Source: Chiridota heheva (taxonomy: Eukaryota; Echinodermata; Holothuroidea; Apodida; Chiridotidae). From it: a stretch of 64,000 bases of DNA. Location: assembly GCA_020152595.1 (NCBI GenBank), contig JAIGNY010001459.1:1452501-1516500 (forward strand), in the 5' to 3' direction. This document shows positions 46,970 through 57,499 of the stretch, piece after piece (within the stretch, counting starts at the first letter, position 1; the number at the start of each line of letters is the position of its first letter). The notes under the pieces are model-generated. The model had not been told where the DNA came from. It worked only from the letters and a program-made list of their open reading frames with translations, and ran no database searches. The position numbers were made by a program, and so were the translations under genes.

Positions 46970-48005
46970 ACCTGATACTAAAAGAATATAGTCTTGATGG
47001 ACCTGATACTAACAGAATATTGTCTTGATGGACCTGATACTAACAGAATATTGTCTTGATAGATCTAATACTAACAGAATATAGTCTTGGCGGACCTGAT
47101 ACTAACAGAATATTGTCTTGATGGACCTGATACTAACAGAATATAGTCTTGACAGACCTGATACTAACAATATAGTCTTGACGGACCTGATACTAACAGA
47201 ATATTGTCTTAATGGACCTGATACTAACAGAATATTGTCTTGATAGACCTGACACTGACGGAATATAGTCTTGACGGACCTGATACTAACAGAATATTGT
47301 CTTGATGGACCTGATACTAACAGAATATAGTCTTGATGGACCTGATACTAACAATATAGTCTTTACGGACCTGATACTAACAGAATAGTCTTAACGGACC
47401 TGATACTAAGAATATAGTTTTGGCGGACCTGGTACTTACAGAATATAATCTTGACGGACCTGATACCAACAGAATATAGTCTTGACGGACCTGATACTAG
47501 CAGAATATAGTCTTGACAAAACTGAAACTAACAGAATATAGTCTTTACGGACCTGATACTAACAGAATAGTCTTGACGGACCTGATACTAAGAATATAGT
47601 TTTGGCAGACCTGGTACTTACAGAATATAGTCTTGACGGACCTGATACTAACAGAATATAGTCTTGACGGACCTGATACTAGCAGACTATAGTCTTGACG
47701 AAACTGAATCTAACAGAATATAGTTTTGACGGACCTGATACCAACAGAATATAGTCTTGACGGACCTGATACTAATAGAATATAGTCTTTACGGTCCTGA
47801 AACGAACAGAATAGTCTTGACAGACCTGATACTAACAGAATATAGTCTTAACAGACCTGATACTAACAGAATAGTCTTGACAGACCTGACACTAATAGAA
47901 TATAGTCTTAACGGACCTGATACTAACAGAATAGTCTTGACAGACCTGATACTAGCAGAACAAAGTCTTGACAGACCTGATACTAACAGAATATTGTCTT
48001 GATTC
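46970..48005 (+). repeat. 31-bp minisatellite with the TACTAAC branch-point motif, about 33 copies
   Basis: The unit is CTTGACGGACCTGATACTAA followed by CAGAATATAGT. Most units contain GATACTAACAG, that is the consensus branch point TACTAAC directly before an AG, on the sense strand of FIRRM in intron 6. Confidence 0.95.
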
Positions 48006-48265
48006 CAAGATCTGCCCATCGTGCATGTCAGGTAGTTTCTCACATCAAACTGCCCATCGTGCATGTCAGGTAGTTACTCACATCAAACTGCCCATCGTGC
48101 ATGTCAGGTAGTTTCTCACATCAAACTGCTCATCGTGCATGTCAGGTAGTTTCTCACATCAAACTGCCCATCGTGCATGTCAGGTAGTTTTTCACATCAA
48201 ACTGCCCATCGTGCATGTCAGGTAGTTTCTCACATCAAACTGCCCAGCGTGCATGTCAGGTAGTT
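48006..48265. repeat. 38-bp minisatellite, about 7 copies
   Basis: The unit is GCCCATCGTGCATGTCAGGT followed by AGTTTCTCACATCAAACT. It directly abuts the 31-bp array. Confidence 0.95.
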
Positions 48266-48732
48266 ACTTCCAATTAAACCAGCAGACTACTATGATATAT
48301 GATCTACTGCTTATTTGAAACATGGAGATACTATTTGGAAATTCCTTAAAATCCAGATCTCAATAGATATATTGTTTCCAATGATGATACTTATTCTTGT
48401 TCAATGGCAACATTTCATAGAAAATTGAATATCTATATGGTAATTACCATTAATGTGAGCTTTACTTGAAGAAAATATGGTATAGCACATAAAAATAGTA
48501 AACATTTTCATCCAAATTGGTGAAAAAATAACCAATTTACATCTTTTTTTTTATCAGGCCTTGCTGTAAAAATAATGGGAAATTTATATATATTTTGTGA
48601 CATAGCAACCATTAAACCTATCAATCTCCTTATGTTAATTCTTTTTCAAATCTCCACCAACGTTATTTGAAGCGGGAATGCAGTTGAATATGACAAAGAA
48701 GATCTGAACTTGATCTCCATCAAATATTCTAG
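48266..48732. other. FIRRM intron 6, nothing recognised
   Basis: AT-rich stretch between arrays. Confidence 0.4.
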
Positions 48733-49592
48733 CTCAATCAAAGTATAGCAGGAGAAACTGGTCAGTATGCTAGCTTAATCAAAGATTAGCAGGAGAAACT
48801 GGTCAGTATGCTAGCTCAATCAGAGAAAAGCAGGAGAAACTGGTCAGTATGCTAGCTCAATCAAAGAATAGCAGGAGAAACTGGTCAGTATGCTAGCTCA
48901 ATCAAAGATTAGCAGAAGAAACTGGTCAGTATACTAGCTCAATCAAAGTATAGCAGGAGAAACTGGTCAGTATGCTAGCTCAATCAAAGAATAGCAGGAG
49001 AAACTGGTCAGTATGCTAGCTCAATCAAAGAATAGCAGGAGAAACTGGTCAGTATGCTAGCTCAATCAAAGATTAGCAGGAGAAACTGGTCAGTATACTA
49101 GCTCAATCAAAGTATAGCAGGAGAAACTGGTCAGTATGCTAGCTCAATCAAAGTATAGCAGGAGAAACTGGTCAGTATGCTAGCTCAATCAAAGTATAGC
49201 AGGAGAAACTGGTCAGTATGCTAGCTCAATCAAAGATTAGCAGGAGAAACTGGTCAGTATGCTAGCTCAATCAAAGAATAGCAGGAGAAATTGGTCAGTA
49301 TGCTAGCTCAATCAAAGATTAGCAGGAGAAACTGGTCAGTATACTAGCTTATTAATCAAAGTATAGCAGGAGAAACTGGTCAGTATGCTAGCTCAATCAA
49401 GGTATAGCAGGAGAAACTGGTCAGTATACCAGCTCAATCAAAGTATAGCAAGAGAAACTGGTCAGTATGCTAGCTCAATCAAAAATTAGCAGGAGAAACT
49501 GGTCAGTATGCTAGCTCAATCAAAGAATAGCAGGAGAAACTGGTCAGTATGCTAGCTCAATCAAAGAATAGCAGGAGAAACTGGTCAGTTTG
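48733..49592. repeat. 41-bp minisatellite, about 21 copies
   Basis: The unit is AGCTCAATCAAAGAATAGCA followed by GGAGAAACTGGTCAGTATGCT. Variants differ at the AGAATAG/AGTATAG/AGATTAG position. Confidence 0.95.
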
Positions 49593-49899
49593 ATAATTTT
49601 CAGTGGCTGAAATTTAGGACAGAAATACAAAGAATTGCATAAAAAAGCTCTCAACTACAAACAATCAATATCTTCTCAATAAAAACTAACATCTTGCATT
49701 AGTTTAAAGGACTGGGAACTTGACATCAATGACCTACCTCATGCCACCTTTCTCTTTTATTGACAACAAATCACCACCACTGGACAATCAAAAACTTGAC
49801 TCAAATTGAAAGGGTTGAGCTTCTGCATCAGTGATGCTCTGGTCACTCATATACTCATGTTTACAGTTAACAGAGCATTCAGCTGATATGTGGCGGCGT

Positions 49900-50245
49900 A
49901 TCATACTTGATGGTGCTTAACGATCCCTTAATACGAGTATAATTCTCAAGTCTCATGAATATTCATGTACACTTTTCATGCACTTGATGGTGCTTAAAAA
50001 TCCCTCAATACAAGTATCATTCTTGAGTCTCATGAATATTAATGTACACTTTTCTTGCACTTCATGGTGCTTAACGATCCCTTAATACAAGTATCATTCT
50101 CGAGTTTATGAATATTCATGTACACTTTTCATGCACTTGATGGTGCTTAACGATCCCTTAATACAAGTATCATTCTCAAGTCTCATGAATATTAATGTAC
50201 ACTTTTTTTGCACTTGATGGTGCTAAACGATCCCTTAATACAAAT
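49900..50245. repeat. 77-bp tandem repeat, about 4.5 copies
   Basis: TGGTGCTTAACGATCCCTTA recurs at 49911, 49988, 50065, 50141 and 50218, with TCTCATGAATATTCATGTAC between. Confidence 0.93.
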
Positions 50246-50331
50246 GTTCTGTTTCTATTGAGTAATTATTATGTTATTTCAATATTCCTGGAAAAAAGAC
50301 GCCCTAACTTTTCAAGCAAGTGATCCTTTAA

Positions 50332-50545
50332 GGTATTTTGAACCTGGTTATTCTTATTTTGAACCTGGTTATTCTTATTTTGAACCTGGTTATTCTTATT
50401 TTGAACCTGGTTATTCTTATTTTGAACCTGGCTATTCTTATTTTGAACCTGGCTATTCTTATTTTGAACCTGGCTATTCTTATTTTGAACCTGGCTATTC
50501 TTATTTTGAGCTTGGCTATTCTTTTTTTGAACCTGGCTATTCTAT
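50332..50545. repeat. 21-bp minisatellite, about 10 copies, next to the exon 7 acceptor
   Basis: The unit TATTTTGAACCTGGTTATTC(T) changes from GGTTATT to GGCTATT along the array. It ends within 20 nt of the exon 7 acceptor. The FEPGYSY heptapeptide ORF is out of frame with exon 7. Confidence 0.95.
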
Positions 50546-50563
50546 GCATTTTTTCTTTCCCAG

Positions 50564-50802
50564 ATCTTTCCTCTTGTCAAATCTCTTACTTCAGAGATCA
50601 GGTCTCACTTCACCTACTGCTTGATGCAAGCTCCTCTTCAGCCGGGAGCAGATGTACCCTCCTCTCAGGGAAGGAACAAGAAGATGTATTCCAAGACTCT
50701 CAAGATTTGCAGCTTGTGTGCTAAGATGCTGCTGCATTTGTTTGACAGGGCTGCGGAGGAGAGTTGTGAATGTCTTTTGGAACTAATGATACATTTATTG
50801 AG
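50564..50802 (+). CDS. FIRRM: FIRRM coding exon 7
   Basis: Acceptor TTTCCCAG, donor TGAG|GTAAGG, 239 nt, phase 2. It starts IFPLVKSLTSEIRSHFTYCL and includes KMYSKTLKICSLCAKMLLHL and EESCECLLELMIHLL. A 21-bp minisatellite (50332-50545) ends within 20 nt of the acceptor. Confidence 0.9.
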
Positions 50803-50854
50803 GTAAGGAAAATCAGAAAATTATTATTAAAATAATAATTTTCTTTTAAAGATA

Positions 50855-51186
50855 TACCCGCCTCAGAATAGGCCACACCCACTTCTCTATTAACGCTCCC
50901 ACACACTGCTCTACAATAACTGCCAAAGGCCTCTCACAGTCAAACACATCCTTATAGATTTCCCTCTCATCACCCTCCCCAGAGCTATCGATTCCATTAC
51001 TGTTCTCTTCCGCACAAAATTATTATCTTGCTACATCACTGCAACTACTATTACTATATCTCATCCTCTTCTTCCACTCCTACTTCCTGCGCTTCTGAAC
51101 CTCTTTCACCTGTGGTATGATTTAATCTCTCTGGCACACTTTGACTACGCTGTTGTGGTGCCGTTAAACCTCACCAAACAAACAAT
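50855..51186 (+). mobile_element. I-like LINE, 3' fragment (copy 3)
   Basis: CGCCTCAGAATAGGCCACAC and the tail GCTGTTGTGGTGCCGTTAAA with CAAACAAACAA match the 3' ends at 25435-25960 and 42320-42775. Confidence 0.88.
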
Positions 51187-51820
51187 TAAGATGTGGTAAA
51201 GGCTGGAGAAAGGTAGAAAAGGGTAATACCCTCTTACCACATCTTGGAGTGTATCAGTTAGGCCTGCACTGTAATCTACTGTAAGTTACCAAATCAAATT
51301 GGATGAAACACCCTCCTATCTTTTTATGTTGAGTCAGTTTTCAATCTATGTGACAGATTTGTCCTTACTTTATTTTTTTGATTAGAGGCACACTTATCCC
51401 CACTAGATACTTGTAAAAGATACTTCACTTTGCAACTTAAAAAAAAAATTAATTGCTCTTTTTTTTTTGTATTGCTCTTTTCAGATAAACACAGGCTGTT
51501 GTATTTTACAAGGTTTATGTCGTGTTAAAATTGTTGCAAATAAAGTTCTTGCTAATTTCTGGATCCAAAGCGATCTGTGGAAGGATAGAGATCTATGGAC
51601 AGATAGCGTTAACTTGAAGAAAATGATATCAATTATAAAAATAGAAAAAGTTTTATGAAATTGGCAGCATTATAGATTTTTAGTTCTTGTCTCCTCATTG
51701 GGTTGGTGATATGAATATAGAATCTCCAACCTTCATCTGTTTGTTGGCCCGTCCAGCCATCCAACTGCCGAAAGAAAATCTCTATGAATTGTACCTTCCA
51801 TCCTTGTGTTATTCATTTCA
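51187..51820. other. FIRRM intron 7, nothing firmly recognised
   Basis: Contains a 63-codon ORF (51467-51658) preceded by a good pyrimidine tract and CAG at 51482. Its peptide does not fit the family between exons 7 and 8. Confidence 0.4.
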
Positions 51821-51824
51821 AGCT

Positions 51825-52437
51825 ACTCACCGCCAAGCACAGAAACTTCTTCCATGATTATGGAGAAGCTGCAAAGACTCCAACACTTTGTGAGACCCAC
51901 TAACCACTGAGGCACAGAAACTCCTCCCATAATTATGGAGAAGCTGCAAAGACCCCAAACCTTTGTGAGACTCACTAACCACTGAGGCACAGAAACTCCT
52001 CCCATGATTATGAAGAAGCTGCAAAGACCCCAACAGTTTGTGAGACTCACTAACCACTGAGGCACAGAAACTCCTCCCATGATTATGGAGAGCTGCAAAG
52101 ACCCCAAACCTTTGTGAGACTCACTAAACACTGAGGCACAGAAACTCCTCCCATGATTATGGAGAAGCTGCAAAGACCCCAACAGTTTGTGAGACTCACT
52201 AACCACTGAGGCACAGAAACTCCTCCCATGATTATGGAGAAGCTGCAAAGACCCCAACACTTTGTGAGACTCACTAACCACTGAGGCACAGAAATTCCTC
52301 CCATGATTATGGAGAAGCTGCAAAGACCCCAACAGCTTGTGAGACTCACTAACCACTGAGGCACAGAAACTCCTCCCATGATTATGGAGAAGCTGCAAAG
52401 ACCCCAACACTTTGTGAGACTCACTAACCAGTGAGCC
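51825..52437 (+). repeat. 75-bp array derived from the start of FIRRM exon 8, about 8 copies
   Basis: It opens with AGCTACTCACCGCCAAGCAC at 51821, a near copy of the exon 8 start AGCTACTCTCCACCAAGCAC at 52526. Eight units follow of GGCACAGAAACTCCTCCCAT, GATTATGGAGAAGCTGCAAA and GACTCACTAACCACTGA. Exon 8 reads AGCACAGAAGCTCCTCCCAT at the same point. Each unit has CTAAC followed 7 nt later by AG, resembling a 3' splice site. Confidence 0.93.
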
Positions 52438-52527
52438 ATTGCACTTTTCTTGCCCAATGAAGCAAAACAATTCCCTTTGAACTTTACTGTTTATTCCTTT
52501 CATTAATTTGCTTCCTTCATTTCTCAG

Positions 52528-52676
52528 CTACTCTCCACCAAGCACAGAAGCTCCTCCCATGACTACGGAAGCCTCGGAGGAGCTGTACAGAAGTCTTCTA
52601 GGGTTCACAGAACCATTGCTGCAGAGCTTGGTGCCATGTAGGAATTTTGCTGAGCATCTTCTTCATCCATCACAAG
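52528..52676 (+). CDS. FIRRM: FIRRM coding exon 8, flanked by arrays derived from its own edges
   Basis: Acceptor TTTCTCAG, donor ACAAG|GTATCA, phase 1. It encodes YSPPSTEAPPMTTEASEELY then LLGFTEPLLQSLVPCRNFAE and ends HLLHPSQ. It joins exon 7 as LLELMIHLL-SYSPPST, matching human LYLQIHSKFPPSL. Sequence like its first 50 nt is repeated upstream and its last 20 nt plus donor are repeated downstream. Confidence 0.88.
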
Positions 52677-53032
52677 GTATCATCTCTCGTTATGTTCTTC
52701 ATCCATCACAAGGTATCATCTCTTGTTCTGTTCTTCATCCATCACAAGGTATCATCTCTTGTTCTGTTCTTCATCCATCACAAGGTATCATTTTGCATTC
52801 TGTTCTTCATCCATCACAAGGTATTATCTCTCGTTCTGTTCTTCATCCATAACAAGGTATCATCTCTCGTTCTGTTCTTCATCCATCACAAGGTATCATC
52901 TCTCGTTCTGTTCTTCATCCATCACAAGGTATCATTTTGCATTCTGTTCTTCATCCATCACAAGGTATTATCTCTCGTTCTGTTCTTCATCCATCACAAG
53001 TTACCATTTCTCATTCTGTTCTTCTTCATTTT
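52661..53032 (+). repeat. 36-bp array made of the exon 8/intron 8 junction, about 10 copies
   Basis: The unit CTTCATCCATCACAAGGTAT plus CATCTCTCGTTATGTT spans the last 16 nt of exon 8 and its donor. The AAG|GTATC donor recurs every 36 nt at 52676, 52712, 52748, 52784 and onward. As 36 nt is 12 codons, the exon frame stays open through five copies until a TAA in the sixth (about 52850). Confidence 0.96.
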
Positions 53033-53154
53033 TCAAGATGTTTAGCTAATCCAATCAAAGACCATTTAACAATTAACCATTTTGCAGCGTTTTGTAATTA
53101 TTCACAAAAATATGCAAATTTGTGATGTTACAGTTGCACACCTGTGTATTTTCT

Positions 53155-53265
53155 AATCGTTTGCCACATAAGGAGCACAGCTATATGTGGCAAGTTTCCA
53201 CATAAGGAGCACAACTATATGTGGCAAGATGCCACATAAGGAGCACAGCTATATGTGGCAAGATT
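53155..53265. repeat. Three-copy repeat with hairpin potential
   Basis: GCCACATAAGGAGCACAGCT followed by ATATGTGGC, three times. CCACATA and TATGTGG within each unit can pair. Confidence 0.9.
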
Positions 53266-53394
53266 TATGCATACATTGTCTCACCTCCAATAAGCATTTC
53301 GTTTGTTTGTTTTGATATCATCAATGGCTGGAATTGAACAAATAAATTTATAAAAATGAATCTATATGGAGCAGATATTCTTTTTCCTTCATAG

Positions 53395-53565
53395 ACCATC
53401 CATTTGACCAGCAGTTTGGCAAGCTACTTACTTTGTTGAACACCATCAAGATCCTACCTCTTCAAGATGCAGAGGTTCACGATCGATATCACCTGGCGGA
53501 AATCTCTCCTGAGGATCCAGCTCAACAACCAATCATAAAGCATGTTTTAAGTGCTGTTTCAAAAT
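53395..53565 (+). CDS. FIRRM: FIRRM coding exon 9, probable GC donor
   Basis: Acceptor CTTCATAG. It encodes DHPFDQQFGKLLTLLNTIKI then LPLQDAEVHDRYHLAEISPE and ends IIKHVLSAVSK plus a split Cys. No GT donor keeps both phase and family spacing. AAAT|GCAAGT at 53565/53566 does: it gives SKC-YAEYTLP, the same length as human EQC-SGELSLP. A GT alternative at 53551 keeps phase but loses five conserved-spacing residues. Confidence 0.78.
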
Positions 53566-54292
53566 GCAAGTATATTTCCTTTAAGATATCAATCTTCAAA
53601 TAACTGTTCACAATTTGCTTGGATGATTTACCAGGGCAAGATTCAGATTTCTCATCAATTAAATTATTTTTATTTTGAGGTTTGACATAAAGCAACAACG
53701 AGAAAGTTGTGTTTCTTAAATTACCGATGATTTGTCTTAAAAAGGGCTGCATTTTTGTTTTTATTTCCCTTTTTTTTAGTGGTTTGGGGGAAGATGGGGG
53801 GAGGGGGGGGGGTCGGTGCTTTTGGTTGACCAAGTAAGATTTATTCCAAATTAATATATTGTAGTAATATATTAGTTCCCCTAAATATTGGATTTTGATC
53901 AAACAAGGAGGCTATTGCCACTTGATGAAGCCTGAGATTTTTAAACCATAACCATGCCACCCATTTCCTCAACCTCTTTTGGAAAATAAATTATGAGAAT
54001 AAAATTTAAGACCCATCTAGGAGGCATTTCCACCTGTTGCCACCAGCCCTGATCTTTCTGCCCTGACTTTCGTCTTTCATTACATATTTTTTGTTTCTAT
54101 TTTGTCCCCATTCAGTTCTCTTTTCTTCTGTTCCATCCAGTAATAATACGCCTTTAGCCCCAAACATAAGTATGCTCCTATCTTGGTGTTGGTGAATAAG
54201 CTCTCTGAGATCATTAGGACTGAAATTTGCCCCTTTTCATAGAAGCATAGTTGCAATTGTTGAAATGTTTCCATTCTTGGAATCTTTCACAG
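53566..54292. other. FIRRM intron 9, GC-AG type, no other feature
   Basis: Begins GCAAGTATAT and ends TTTCACAG. Contains a G-run at 53797-53812. Confidence 0.55.
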
Positions 54293-54521
54293 GTTATGCA
54301 GAATACACATTGCCAATCTACCTGCCAGGCATCATGAGCGATGGGAAACCTTACAGGTCTGTCTCCCTGCACGAGTACATCGTCACCCACATATGTGGGT
54401 ATGTTGCCACCCTTTCCTCAAATCACTTCGCTGTCGTTGAGAAGTGTCTTTTGCAGGCTGTCCTCAGTCAAGATACAAACTCGGCATTGGTGGCGATGGA
54501 TATCTGGTGTTTTATTGCTAG
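54293..54521 (+). CDS. FIRRM: FIRRM coding exon 10
   Basis: Acceptor TTTCACAG, donor CTAG|GTAAGT, phase 2. It encodes YAEYTLPIYLPGIMSDGKPY, SLHEYIVTHICGYVATL and LAVLSQ-type text ending SALVAMDIWCFIA. The last stretch matches human SLLAMDAWCFLAR nearly residue for residue. Confidence 0.92.
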
Positions 54522-55036
54522 GTAAGTACGAATGTAGACATAAAGGACTGGAATATTATATAACGGTAATGGAATACCTTTGTCATGGGCTTTTGAGCAG
54601 AAGTATGAGTGGTTCATGTACTTCTGTACTTCCTACTTTCAATATTTGGGAACAAATAGTATTTTTGTCTCTCTTTATGGTGGTACATTTGCATAGATGT
54701 AGTGGGGAGTATGCAGGAAATTACCCTTCTTGTAAGAAGTTTGGGGAAACATGTTAAAAATAAACCAATTGTAGAATAGTACTTCAAAGCCTGCCTTCTG
54801 GACCAATTTGTTCCTTAATTATAAAGCAAATTGGTCTTAAAATTAGTGTTATTCTTTTTGATCATGATTCATGGAATGATTTATAATGAATATATCTGAA
54901 AGAGTGGATAGAGTGGATAGAAAATTTGTGTCGCTTTGTAAAGCATTTTAGCTCTTATAGTCACTTTCTCGCAGAATAAATTCTGATCTGAGATTGTAAA
55001 ATAATGTTAGATATATGTTTTTTCAATATTCTGTAG
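54522..55036. other. FIRRM intron 10, nothing recognised
   Basis: Canonical GTAAGT..TAG intron. The 138-codon ORF across it (54341-54757) is in a different frame from exon 10 and is not called. Confidence 0.6.
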
Positions 55037-55181
55037 GTTTGGCACTGCAGACCTTTGTGCCAACCATTGTGGCAGTCTAGCCAAACTTTTGAAGTCTTTA
55101 CCAGCCAATCACAATCCACAATATCTTCACTTGTGTTTGTTACTACGGAGACTGATTCCACTGATGGCAGCAGAAAGTCAA
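55037..55181 (+). CDS. FIRRM: FIRRM coding exon 11
   Basis: Acceptor TTCTGTAG, donor TCAA|GTAAGT, phase 0. It encodes FGTADLCANHCGSLAKLLKS then LHLCLLLRRLIPLMAAESQ. It matches human YGTAELCAHHVTIVAHLIKS and LSILLKRLFFFMAPP. Confidence 0.92.
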
Positions 55182-56435
55182 GTAAGTTAATATCTATGAA
55201 GAAAACTTTAATCTGAGATTAACCCTTTTAAATCAAAATGGATGCTTTTAAAATGTGGTCAAATTGACTTGCATTATAACGAAAATGATGTTCCCATTGA
55301 ACTTCTAATTTTTAAACAAATGTCAGGGCTAATTTATCATTTCCAATTGGAGTTTCTTTTGAAAATTCTCTTCATAATCGTTATATCATGCAGGCATGTG
55401 AGATTCAGCTATTTAGCTGATTTCACCTATTTTCCAAGCTAATTTCACCTATTTTCTGCATAATTGACAATACTTAGCTATTATGATGAGAAAATTGATC
55501 AAATTCAGCTACTTTTATAAATCATCACTCACATGTCTGATCATGTGTTAAATTATCATGTGTCAAACATACCCTCCTTACTCCCACCTTGTGTAGAAAG
55601 GTGTCAAACATGACCCCAACTCCCACCTTGTGTAGAAAAGTATAACAACTCACCAACTCATAACAACTATCAAAACATCCATCTCCACAATGCTTCCGTC
55701 CTTCAAAAACCAAACTTGTTTAAAAAAAAAAGATAAGTTTTTCGTACGAATTATGTGACTTGAATTTAAATTGATCTCTCCGGCACCATTGGCCATGCTA
55801 TTGGCATGCCGCCAAAGCAATGTGGAGAGGACCATGACATGTTTCTAGAATCTTTCCAGGTCTCTAGAAAGAAAGAGAGGAGGGAAAAAGGAAAGGAAAA
55901 GGAGATATAAAATACACCTTAAAAGTCGATTAAGATATAATCACAAATTAACAATTCTTTAAAGGCCACTAACCTGATATCTCTTGTTGACAATAAACAT
56001 TCAGATTTGTTATTGTTGTTGCAGTATATGCTCCCACTAATTTTTTTCAAGACTTTCTATAGTCCCAGAAAGTAAATGGATCTTTTCCACAGTCCCTGAT
56101 GTGGAGACTGCTGGATGAACAATAGATAGTTTTGTACCAAAGGAAGCTAAAATCATCAGAAGTGAATATTGATGGATTTGTGAAGTTAACTCCCCAAGCT
56201 CATCAGATAATAATTTAAAGCGTAATCTTAGCCAAAATAATATTTCCCGCTATTTATTGAATTAGAACGTTTAAATTGGGATATGGTTATGTTTGATAAT
56301 TATGCTGAATCTGCCTAAAATTTCTTTCTGGGGATATTCCTTGATGTTTGTGATCACTGTCCCCCCCCTTCCCTTCTCTTTCCCCCCTTCCTCCACTAAA
56401 ACCAAATCTGATAGACTAAATCCCCGTGGATATCA
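55182..56435. other. FIRRM intron 11, left part, nothing firmly recognised
   Basis: AT-rich, with a two-copy repeat TCCCACCTTGTGTAGAAA (55585 and 55620) and short paired stretches around 55390-55530 (CATGTGAG / CTCACATG). Confidence 0.4.
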
Positions 56436-56904
56436 GCAGGTATTTTAAAATCAATTCAAAATGGACATAAGCTCTTCCAAAAATACAAACTTAATCCTTC
56501 TCCACATCGTAAAAGTACTTTGAATAATTATACAAATACCCTTACTAATACCATTAGAAAGGCGAAGAAAATGTATTATGATATTCAAATTCAAATCAAT
56601 AAAAACAACAGCGCCAAACTTTGGAAGATTTTACATGGTATTCTTAATAAAGGTTGTAATAAAAATGTCAATGAATTATTCTTATCGGGTGATGGTCTTA
56701 CCAATGATCAAATTCGTAGTTCAAATAAATTAAAAAATATTTCTCTTCAGCTGCTAAATCATTGGCTGACAATCTACCGTCAATAAACATTGATGCTTTA
56801 AACTATGTTAACAGTTCAGTTAAAGATTCGTTTTTCATTTATCCTACTTCCGCTAAAGAAATCTCGCTCATTGTTTCAAAACTGAAACAAAGTAAGAGTT
56901 ATGG

Positions 56905-57185
56905 TAGTGATTAGTAATGATACTCTTAATGTATTAATCATGTTATTTTAATACACCTGGCACATATTATGGTTGGGATGAGATTAGTAATGATACTCTT
57001 AATTGTATTAATCATGTAATTTCAATACCCCTGGCACATAATATGGTTGGGATGAGATTAGTAATGATACTCTTAATTGTATTAATCATCTTATTTCAAT
57101 ACCCCTGGCACATATTATGGTTGGGATGAGATTAGTAATGATACTCTAAACGTATTAATCATGTTATTTTAATACCCCTGGCACA
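56905..57185 (+). repeat. About 74-bp repeat, four copies, of LINE RT coding sequence
   Basis: GGTTGGGATGAGATTAGTAA, TGATACTCTTAATTGTATTA and CCTGGCACATATTAT recur four times. The same text forms the EISNDTLN and PLAHIINLSF part of the LINE ORF. Confidence 0.9.
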
Positions 57186-57499
57186 TATTATTAATCTTTC
57201 CTTTACTACGGGCGTTTACCCTAAAGAACTGAAAGTTGCCAAAATTATTCCACTTTTCAAGGCGGGTGATGTCCAACATTTCTGTAATTATCATCCCATA
57301 TCTATTTTACCCTCAATTTCTAAAATCATTCAACATCTTGTTTATAACTGGCTTGATAATTTTATCTCTAAATATGACATTTTATACAATTATCAATTTG
57401 GTTTTCGTAGTAATCATGAGACTTATATGGCTGCACTAACATTCACTGATAAATTGCCCAAGGTTTATCTACTACAGCTGCTTTATTGCTGAATCTTTC

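Noticed and set aside
51467..51658. 63-codon ORF after a good acceptor (TGCTCTTTTCAG), possible extra FIRRM exon
   Set aside because: Exon 7 joins exon 8 in phase with continuous family similarity (LLELMIHLL-SYSPPST), leaving no room for it.
54341..54757. 138-codon ORF overlapping exon 10
   Set aside because: Different frame from the conserved FIRRM reading and continues into the intron.
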